A DNA stretch of 13,755 nt from NCBI GenBank assembly GCA_044221135.1, contig JBGAPT010000052.1:1-13755 (forward strand). Reading direction: 5' to 3'. Positions 5,274-10,103 of the stretch are shown here, in pieces; within the stretch, counting starts at the first letter, position 1, and each line of letters begins with the position of its first letter. The notes beneath the pieces were generated by a model that made no database searches, was not told the DNA's origin, and worked only from the letters and a program-made list of their open reading frames with translations. The stretch is from UBA4722 sp044221135 (GTDB lineage: Bacteria > Pseudomonadota > Gammaproteobacteria > DSM-16500). A program made the translations under genes and the position numbers.

Positions 5274-5628
5274 GGGAAAATGCATTTTTAATCCATTCAA
5301 TAGTAGTAGGAGAACAACCAACGACATCGAATCGGTAGTTGACTTTATCTAACCATTTTCTTTTTTGTAAATAACAGACCGCTGATTTTATCACCTTTTG
5401 TTGCTTAGTTTTATTGATACTTTCAATAGCCGTTCCAAAAGTGGTATAGGACCGTGATCGTACTTCAATAAATACGACTTCATTTTTATCTTGCATGATT
5501 AAATCGATTTCACCAAAAGGCGAACGGTAATTTCGATTGATTAAGCTAAATCCTTTAGTTTGTAAAAAAGCACAGGCTTTTTTTTCGGCAATATCACCCA
5601 GTTGTTTTTTGTTAAGGATGCCCAGCAT
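5266..5628 (-). CDS. yraN: YraN family protein (UPF0102), endonuclease-like fold
   Basis: A 120-residue protein with the family order GDIAEKKACAFLQTKGF, then NYRSPFGEIDLIMQD, then EVVFIEVRSRS, and KTKQQKVIKSAVCYL, VNYRFDVVGC and EWIKNAF. The E...GEIDLI...FIEVR arrangement is that of restriction-endonuclease/Holliday-junction-resolvase-like folds. The biological role is not established. The 17-nt overlap with the end of lpoA and 8-nt overlap with diaA place it tightly in the operon. Length is close to E. coli YraN (131). The start codon gives the expected N-terminus, although no strong ribosome site is visible. Confidence 0.92.
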   Translation of the reverse strand: MLGILNKKQLGDIAEKKACAFLQTKGFSLINRNYRSPFGEIDLIMQDKNEVVFIEVRSRSYTTFGTAIESINKTKQQKVIKSAVCYLQKRKWLDKVNYRFDVVGCSPTTIEWIKNAFSHE

Positions 5629-7003
5629 GCATTTGTACCCAAGGTAAACGCCTATACAGTTGGTGCTTGGTAGTTAAAGAGAGCGCACCTGTTTCACCAT
5701 AGATAGGAAATTGAGGTAATTGATTTAAACGAGGGATATTATTGCTGATGGTATAACTATCGATGCCTACTGCATACAAGCGATTTCCTTGTTGATCACT
5801 TGTATGACGCGGCTTGAGTACCCATGGAATATCGCAAAAATAAACACCATTTAAGTCAAAATCTTTTTGTGGATCGGGTGATCCAGTATACATTGCGGAT
5901 GAGGCAATAATAGGCACATTGTCGGTATAATAATATTTTAATAACGGTACAATTTGACGTGCTATGGGTGGTTGTGCCACTAAAAATATAATATCAAAGT
6001 CTTGTCTACGCTGTTGTTCTAATGTTTTTTTGTTATTGTCATCCTGCATTTTTTCCCTGTCTGCTTTGGTATCGATATGTAACAACGCTGCAATACCTTG
6101 TGAGAGATTAGAGCTTGGCGTGTAATAAAATGTATCAGTGATGCGGCCACCTACTGATTGAAAACGGGCAATTAAAGGTTTAGTCAGTCGTTGTCCCCAT
6201 TCATTTTGGGGTGCAATGAGCAGTGCATGCGTGCCCCCCATTTGCCAAGCTTTATCAGCCATTTGTTCTGCTTCATCGTGGGTAGATAAACCATATTCAT
6301 AAAAATTAGTAGGTAGTGAGCCAAACCCGATATCGGTGTAATTTAAGGCAAGTGTTGGTACAGGGAAAGTACCTTGCCTGATTAATGCGGATACTTGTCC
6401 TTTGGTAAGCGGTCCGATGATTGTATCAGCGCCTTGTCCAATGGCTTGTTGATACAGTGCAATCATATTTGAGGTTTTATTGGTATCAATAAAGGAAACT
6501 GTTTGTTGGTTTTTTCTTGCCGATTCATAATAAGCATTCAAAAAACCATCTCTCACAGCCTGGCCTTGCGTGCTTAATGCGCCTTCTAGCGGTAAGAGTA
6601 GAGTGATATTCCTGGGTATGGCGGTGTTTTGTAATGTTGTTAAAGCAGTATCATTTGGAATAAGTGCATTGGCGGCATGAGCAGGGTACTCTTTACGCCA
6701 ATTCATGAGTTGCTGTGATAGTTCTTGAGAGTTGATGCTGTATCGTTTACTGATGATTGCAAGTCGTAACCAGCCGGTGGCGGTCGGGTTGTTGGTTTGA
6801 GTTAATGCGTTTTGTAATTGGGTAGTTGAAGAGCGTTGTACTTTATTCCATATGACGGTGGGACTATTTTGCCAAAACTGGGGCTCAGTTGATATGGCTT
6901 GAGAATCTGCGCTGTGGTTTGAAGTGGGTGCTTCGTTGAATAATTGGGGTGTAGTGCAGCCGCAGAGGAGCGCTAACATCAGAAGTACAATAGGTTTTAA
7001 CAT
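5612..7003 (-). CDS. lpoA: LpoA, outer-membrane lipoprotein activator of penicillin-binding protein 1A (shortened)
   Basis: A 463-residue lipoprotein with signal LKPIVLLMLALLCGC (Cys16). Residues about 45-115 (WNKVQRSSTTQLQNAL, GWLRLAII, WRKEYPAHAANALIP) match the end of the E. coli LpoA N-terminal TPR-like domain. From about 122 (IPRNITLLLPLEGALSTQGQ) to the end runs the periplasmic-binding-protein-like domain (QQAIGQGADTIIGPLTKGQV, ALLIAPQNEWGQRL, IPRLNQLPQFPIYGETGALS). E. coli LpoA has 678 residues; the missing part is mainly the first half of the TPR domain. LpoA crosses the periplasm to stimulate PBP1A in peptidoglycan synthesis. It is the first gene of the operon, with a GAGGG ribosome site in a 62-nt leader region before the repeat at 7051. 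Confidence 0.9.
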   Translation of the reverse strand: MLKPIVLLMLALLCGCTTPQLFNEAPTSNHSADSQAISTEPQFWQNSPTVIWNKVQRSSTTQLQNALTQTNNPTATGWLRLAIISKRYSINSQELSQQLMNWRKEYPAHAANALIPNDTALTTLQNTAIPRNITLLLPLEGALSTQGQAVRDGFLNAYYESARKNQQTVSFIDTNKTSNMIALYQQAIGQGADTIIGPLTKGQVSALIRQGTFPVPTLALNYTDIGFGSLPTNFYEYGLSTHDEAEQMADKAWQMGGTHALLIAPQNEWGQRLTKPLIARFQSVGGRITDTFYYTPSSNLSQGIAALLHIDTKADREKMQDDNNKKTLEQQRRQDFDIIFLVAQPPIARQIVPLLKYYYTDNVPIIASSAMYTGSPDPQKDFDLNGVYFCDIPWVLKPRHTSDQQGNRLYAVGIDSYTISNNIPRLNQLPQFPIYGETGALSLTTKHQLYRRLPWVQMHAGHP

Positions 7004-7026
7004 GAGTCACCCTCAGTTTAAGTGAG

Positions 7027-7040
7027 TGAATAATTATTCA
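7027..7040. promoter_or_regulatory. 14-bp perfect palindrome upstream of lpoA
   Basis: TGAATAATTATTCA is a perfect palindrome centred about 30 bp before the lpoA start. It could be an operator or simply AT-rich promoter DNA. No regulator can be named from the sequence. Confidence 0.3.
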
Positions 7041-7050
7041 GCACCCAGTG

Positions 7051-7126
7051 TGTCATTCCCGCCTAGGGGGAATCCATTTAGAAAATACCATCAAACGATA
7101 GATCAGTACAATAAAAATTGATTTAT
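7051..7126. repeat. Left part of the palindrome-ended dispersed repeat, truncated
   Basis: TGTCATTCCCGCCTAGGGGG opens this copy, and the sequence continues with CCATTTAG, AAATACCA, CAAAC, ATAGATCAGTACA and ATAAAAATTG. This is the same order as the left half of the elements at 8588 and 8824. Homology ends at about 7126, where the 18-bp inverted repeat begins. The right half is absent. Confidence 0.75.
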
Positions 7127-7202
7127 AGAGCTCTTCAGATAAATCACAAGATAATGGCCAGATGAAGATGCTATAATCCAAAATATTTATCTGAAGAGCT
7201 CT
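7127..7202. repeat. Perfect 18-bp inverted repeat flanking a TATAAT box, upstream of rsmI
   Basis: 7127-7144 (AGAGCTCTTCAGATAAAT) is the exact reverse complement of 7185-7202, enclosing 40 bp. The enclosed segment contains TATAAT at 7172-7177, a perfect -10 box for rsmI on the plus strand, giving a start near 7184 at the edge of the right arm. No good -35 is present. The repeat could be an operator pair, a miniature inserted element abutting the truncated repeat at 7051-7126, or a small recombination substrate; the sequence alone does not decide. Confidence 0.75.
7172..7177 (+). promoter_or_regulatory. Candidate -10 box for rsmI
   Basis: TATAAT matches the sigma70 consensus fully and lies about 39 bp before the rsmI start, inside the loop of the inverted repeat. 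The -35 position (about 7149-7154, AGATAA) is poor, so activity may need an activator or the box may be chance in AT-rich DNA. Confidence 0.4.
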
Positions 7203-7215
7203 AGATATACTTTAA

Positions 7216-8082
7216 ATGATGAATATAAAGCACACTGGCATTTTATATATAGTCGCAACGCCTATAGGTAATCTACAGGATATCAGTTTGCGTGCAATTG
7301 AAATTTTACAAAATGTGAGCTGCATTGCGGCAGAGGATACGCGCTATAGTAAGCACTTATTGCAGCATTTAGCCATTACAACGCCTCTGATTTCATTGCA
7401 TGAACATAATGAAGAAACCCGTGCCAGCCAACTCATTGGCCGATTACAGCAAGGTGAATCTATTGCATTGATCAGTGATGCGGGTACGCCTTTAATTAGT
7501 GATCCAGGTTATATTTTAGTGAAACAGGTTAAAAATGCAGGTATTTCAGTAGTGCCCATCCCTGGTCCTTGCGCACTGATTGCAGCGCTCAGTGTCTCGG
7601 GTCTTCCTACAGATCGCTTTGTATTCGAGGGATTTTTACCTTCCAAAATTAAACTGCGTAAAGAACGGCTAGAAGCTCTGCAGTCTGAATCACGTACGCT
7701 TATTTTTTACGAAGCACCGCATCGGATTTTAGAGTCATTGCAAACGATGCAGCAGGTATTTGGCCGTGATCGTCAAATGGTGCTGGCGCGTGAGCTGACT
7801 AAATTGTTTGAAACTGTGCAATCGGGCTCGATTGGGGAAATAGTGGATTGGGTGATGCAAGATGAAAATCAGCAACGGGGTGAAATGATTGTGTTAGTAG
7901 AAGGAATGAAAGTTATTTCTAAGACGGAGCGCATGGTTTCTCATGATAAAGTATTGGTTACTTTACTTGAAACTTTACCACTTAAACAAGCGGCAGAAAT
8001 TGCTGCAAAAATGACAGGTGAGAGAAAGAATGATCTCTATGAGCGAGCTTTAAAGCTTAAGAGCAGTAACGATTGCCACTGA
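7216..8082 (+). CDS. rsmI: 16S rRNA (cytidine(1402)-2'-O)-methyltransferase RsmI
   Basis: A 288-residue member of the tetrapyrrole-methylase fold, using S-adenosylmethionine to 2'-O-methylate C1402 in the decoding centre of 16S rRNA. Family blocks are present in order: LYIVATPIGNLQDISLRA (10-27), AAEDTRYSKHLL (38-49), SLHEHNE (60-66), ALISDAGTPLISDPGY (84-99), VPIPGPCALIAALSVSGLP (113-131), FYEAPHRI (164-171) and ARELTKLFET. Length agrees with E. coli RsmI (286). Two adjacent ATGs (7216, 7219) could serve as start. No Shine-Dalgarno is obvious, although GAAGAG lies in the right arm of the inverted repeat. It is divergent from lpoA, as in E. coli. Confidence 0.95.
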   Translation: MMNIKHTGILYIVATPIGNLQDISLRAIEILQNVSCIAAEDTRYSKHLLQHLAITTPLISLHEHNEETRASQLIGRLQQGESIALISDAGTPLISDPGYILVKQVKNAGISVVPIPGPCALIAALSVSGLPTDRFVFEGFLPSKIKLRKERLEALQSESRTLIFYEAPHRILESLQTMQQVFGRDRQMVLARELTKLFETVQSGSIGEIVDWVMQDENQQRGEMIVLVEGMKVISKTERMVSHDKVLVTLLETLPLKQAAEIAAKMTGERKNDLYERALKLKSSNDCH

Positions 8083-8085
8083 CCT

Positions 8086-8131
8086 AATCGTGCCCGCGTG
8101 CGTCTTTTCTTGTTTTTTATCAAGAAGTTAA
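8086..8131. repeat. Solo left end of the GTGCCCGCGTGCG repeat family
   Basis: TAATCGTGCCCGCGTGCGTC followed by TTTTCTTG and TTTTTTATCAA matches the left part of the element at 831-943 (TAATCGTGCCCGCGTGCG, then CTTTTCT and GTTTTTAATCAA). The right end is absent here. It lies right after the rsmI stop, and the T-rich stretch might contribute to transcript ending. Confidence 0.6.
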
Positions 8132-8181
8132 TAATAAGTTATAGAGTGATTTAGTAGGATTTTTAAGGGTATAACTCAAAG

Positions 8182-8210
8182 TGGCCAGACTATCCAAAAT
8201 AAGCTATCCT
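8182..8210 (+). promoter_or_regulatory. rnpB: Candidate promoter of rnpB
   Basis: TATCCT (8205-8210) sits about 7 nt before the predicted 5' end of the RNA, and TGGCCA (8182-8187) is 17 nt further up, matching 4 of 6 positions of the -35 consensus. The spacing is ideal and the boxes moderate. Confidence 0.45.
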
Positions 8211-8216
8211 ACTCCT

Positions 8217-8576
8217 TGAGCCAGTCAAGGCAGTCGCTGTTTTTAAACAGAGGAAAGTCCGGGCTCCAGAGGGCAGAGTGCCAGGTAACGCCTGGGAGGT
8301 GTAAGCCTACGGAAAGTGCCACAGAAAATAAACCGCCTCGCAAGAGGTAAGGGTGAAAAGGTGCGGTAAGAGCGCACCGCGTAACTGGTAACAGTTGCGG
8401 CACGGAAAACCCCACTCGGAGCAAGATCAAATAGGAGCTTTAGAAGCGTGCTTGCAAAAGCATTCTTCAGGTGTGGCCCGCACATTGAAGCTCGGGTAGA
8501 TCGCTTGAGGTGTATGGTGACGTACATCCTAGATGAATGACTGTCCACGACAGAACCCGGCTTATTGACTGGCTTT
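8217..8576 (+). ncRNA. rnpB: RNase P RNA (M1 RNA), bacterial type A
   Basis: The catalytic RNA that, with the RnpA protein, cuts 5' leaders from tRNA precursors. Helix P1 is closed by AGCCAGTCAA (8219-8228) with TTGACTGGCT (8565-8574). Conserved core sequences are nearly identical to E. coli: AGGAAAGTCCGGGCTCC (8251-8267), GTGCCAGGTAACGCCTGG (8279-8296), GGTGCGGTAAGAGCGCACCG (8360-8379), CGGAGCAAG and CAAATAGG (8417 onward), and GAATGACTGTCCACGACAG (8534-8552) followed by AACCCGGCTTA. The P3 arm is reduced to a short hairpin (CTGTTT/AAACAG), giving about 360 nt against 377 in E. coli. It follows rsmI. No intrinsic terminator is evident; the palindromic repeat begins about 12 nt after the 3' end. 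Confidence 0.97.
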
Positions 8577-8581
8577 ACTTA

Positions 8582-8817
8582 TTAATATGTCATTCCCGCG
8601 TAGGCGGGAACCCATTCAGCAAATACCACCAAACAATAAAGCAGTACATGAGAATTGAATTATCAAGAACAAGAAGTTATGCAGAAATGGAGATAAGTCA
8701 TAATTAAGTCATAATAGGTTCCCGCCTACGCGGGAAAATGATACATTATTTACACGGGAATGACACATTTTTTTTATATTTCAATCAAAAGTTACCTTCG
8801 AGTTAAACACATCAAGT
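8582..8817. repeat. Tandem duplication, copy 1 (236 bp)
   Basis: 8582-8817 and 8818-9034 are head-to-tail copies starting TTAATATGTCATTCCC and ending AAACACATCAAGT. Copy 1 is 19 nt longer through three small differences: about 6 nt near 8670, 11 nt near 8700 (a repeated GTCATAAT) and 2 nt near 8735. Its last 26 bases (8792-8817) duplicate the 3' end of ubiG including its stop codon, as a non-functional fragment. Confidence 0.92.
8588..8745. repeat. Palindrome-ended dispersed element, copy with damaged right end
   Basis: The left terminus (8588-8612, starting TGTCATTCCCGCGTAGGCGG) is the inverse of the right terminus (8717-8745), which has gained two bases and a substitution in its outer part. 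Each terminus is itself a hairpin, TTCCCGC-GTAG-GCGGGAA. The 104-nt interior has no reading frame. A further half terminus (CACGGGAATGACAC) follows near 8753-8766. Confidence 0.8.
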
Positions 8818-9034
8818 TTAATATGTCATTCCCGCGTAGGCGGGAACCCATTCAGCAGATACCACCAAACAATAAAGCAGTACATAAAAATTGAATTATC
8901 AAGAAATTATGCAGAAATGGAGATAAGTCATAATAGGTTCCCGCCTACGCGGGAATGACACATTATTTACACAGGAATGACACATTTTTTTTATATTTCA
9001 ATCAAAAGTTACCTTCGAGTTAAACACATCAAGT
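8818..9034. repeat. Tandem duplication, copy 2 (217 bp), overlapping the 3' end of ubiG
   Basis: Second copy of the unit described at 8582-8817. Its last 26 bases are the functional 3' end of ubiG (stop at 9009-9011). This shows the duplicated unit included gene sequence as well as the mobile-like repeat. Confidence 0.92.
8824..8960. repeat. Intact 137-bp palindrome-ended element with perfect 25-bp terminal inverted repeats
   Basis: 8824-8848 is the exact reverse complement of 8936-8960, enclosing 87 AT-rich bases. The outer part ATTCCC-N8-GGGAA resembles the neisserial dRS3 repeat core, a likeness of form only. No transposase or other reading frame is inside, so if mobile it would depend on another enzyme. 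On the ubiG transcript the terminal hairpins lie just past the stop and may serve as its 3' end. Confidence 0.85.
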
Positions 9035-9701
9035 AATTAATAGACACATCCTCACTTAATTTATACTCTTTGGTAAAAGGGTTGTAACTCATCCCCGTTA
9101 TATCACTCACTTCAAGCGCTGCTATTCTTGCCCATTCTGCTAATTCACTGGGCCGAATGAACTTGGCAAAATCATGGGTGTTTTTGGGCAACATTTTCAA
9201 TACATATTCTGCTCCGACGATAGCAAACAGATAGGATTTGATATTTCTATTGAGTGTAGAAAAGAAGACATGACCGCCCGGTTTAACCAGCGTGGCTGCT
9301 GCATAAATAATGGAAGAGGGATCAGGCACATGTTCCAGTAATTCCAGGCACGTAACAATATCAAATTGATTGGCATGTGTGATGGCAAACTCTTCAGCAC
9401 TAATGAGTAAATAATTTACATGTGTATTGCTTTTTTCTTGATGGAATTTGGCTGCTTGAAGTGCATCCATGCCTAAATCAATGCCTGTCACCATCGCACC
9501 ACAGTGATCCATGCTTTCGGCCAAAATGCCGCCACCACAGCCTAAATCAAGTACTTTTTTCCCCTTGAGAGGTGCTTTTTCATTGATATACTGCAAGCGT
9601 AACGGGTTGATATCATGTAATGTTTTGAGCTCACCTTGTGGATTCCACCAGTGCGATGCGAGTTTAGCAAATTTTGCAATTTCAGCTTGATCAATATTCA
9701 T
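9009..9701 (-). CDS. ubiG: UbiG, SAM-dependent O-methyltransferase of ubiquinone synthesis
   Basis: A 230-residue class I methyltransferase that performs both O-methylations in ubiquinone biosynthesis. It opens like E. coli UbiG (EIAKFAKLASHWWNPQGELK, then LHDINPLRLQYI). The SAM-binding motif VLDLGCGGGILAESM lies at 50-64, with VTGIDLG as the acidic second motif. Then come VTCLELLEHVPDPSS, LVKPGGHVFFSTLNRN, AIVGAEYVLKMLPKNTHD and KFIRPSEL. The frame is open upstream to 9785, but homology begins at ATG 9701. The 3' end lies in a tandem duplication whose other copy carries a stray fragment of this gene. E. coli UbiG has 240 residues, so the protein is complete. Confidence 0.95.
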   Translation of the reverse strand: MNIDQAEIAKFAKLASHWWNPQGELKTLHDINPLRLQYINEKAPLKGKKVLDLGCGGGILAESMDHCGAMVTGIDLGMDALQAAKFHQEKSNTHVNYLLISAEEFAITHANQFDIVTCLELLEHVPDPSSIIYAAATLVKPGGHVFFSTLNRNIKSYLFAIVGAEYVLKMLPKNTHDFAKFIRPSELAEWARIAALEVSDITGMSYNPFTKEYKLSEDVSINYLMCLTRR

Positions 9702-9783
9702 GGTTATAAGTTCACTTGCTAGTTGGTATAAGTTCTGTTTATCATACCACCTTACATTTATTTTTTTTAAGGGAATTAAAATC
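9702..9783. promoter_or_regulatory. Intergenic region between divergent ubiG and the small exported-protein gene
   Basis: This 82-bp AT-rich gap must hold the start signals for both genes. On the plus strand a run of T then AAGGGAATTAAAATC precedes the ATG, and AAGGGA (9769-9774) is the ribosome site. No convincing paired -35/-10 was identified. Confidence 0.35.
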
Positions 9784-10053
9784 ATGAAGACAACATTATT
9801 TGTTACGATCGGTGTATTAATGGCTGCATTGGCTAGCGCAGCTGTATTTGCAGATGATGCACAAATGCAGATGAATGGTGGCCAGGGCCAGATGGGGCAA
9901 GCTCAGCCGGCAGCACCCGTAGAGCCTGCAATGCCAATGCCTACGAATGCTCAAAATACAAACCAGCCACCACAAACAGGCACCTTGCCTGCTGCGCCTA
10001 CAGGTAATGCAGATACTATGAATATGCCTGCACCTGCTTCAAGTAATAATTAA
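9784..10053 (+). CDS. Small exported Met/Gln/Pro/Asn-rich protein of unknown function
   Basis: I do not recognise this 89-residue protein. Residues 1-23 form a clear Sec signal peptide (MKTTLF, then hydrophobic VTIGVLMAALASAAV, cleavage after VFA, mature start DDAQ). The mature 66 residues are low complexity: seven Met (MQM, QM, MPM, MNM clusters), many Gln, Pro, Ala and Asn, no Lys, Arg, His or Cys, and only a few Asp/Glu. It is therefore predicted disordered and mildly acidic. No lipobox is present. AAGGGA (9769-9774) lies about 9 nt before the ATG, supporting expression. A strong hairpin follows. Methionine clusters can bind Cu(I) in some periplasmic proteins, but that is only a possibility here. 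Confidence 0.75.
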   Translation: MKTTLFVTIGVLMAALASAAVFADDAQMQMNGGQGQMGQAQPAAPVEPAMPMPTNAQNTNQPPQTGTLPAAPTGNADTMNMPAPASSNN

Positions 10054-10061
10054 GGAATACA

Positions 10062-10089
10062 GGTATCCTGCGTTGTGGCGCAGGATACC
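10062..10089 (+). terminator. Perfect 11-bp hairpin between the small exported gene and pepN
   Basis: GGTATCCTGCG (10062-10072) pairs exactly with CGCAGGATACC (10079-10089) over a 6-nt loop. It starts 8 nt after the stop of the upstream gene and ends 4 nt before the pepN ribosome site (TAAGG, 10094-10098). Only GTCTT follows, so it may be a weak terminator or attenuator, or may protect the upstream mRNA. Confidence 0.55.
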
Positions 10090-10103
10090 GTCTTAAGGCA
10101 TTT

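Noticed and set aside
8209..8548. Minus-strand open frames of 73 and 101 codons
   Set aside because: They lie wholly within rnpB, whose primary and secondary structure is well conserved; no ribosome site and no recognisable protein.
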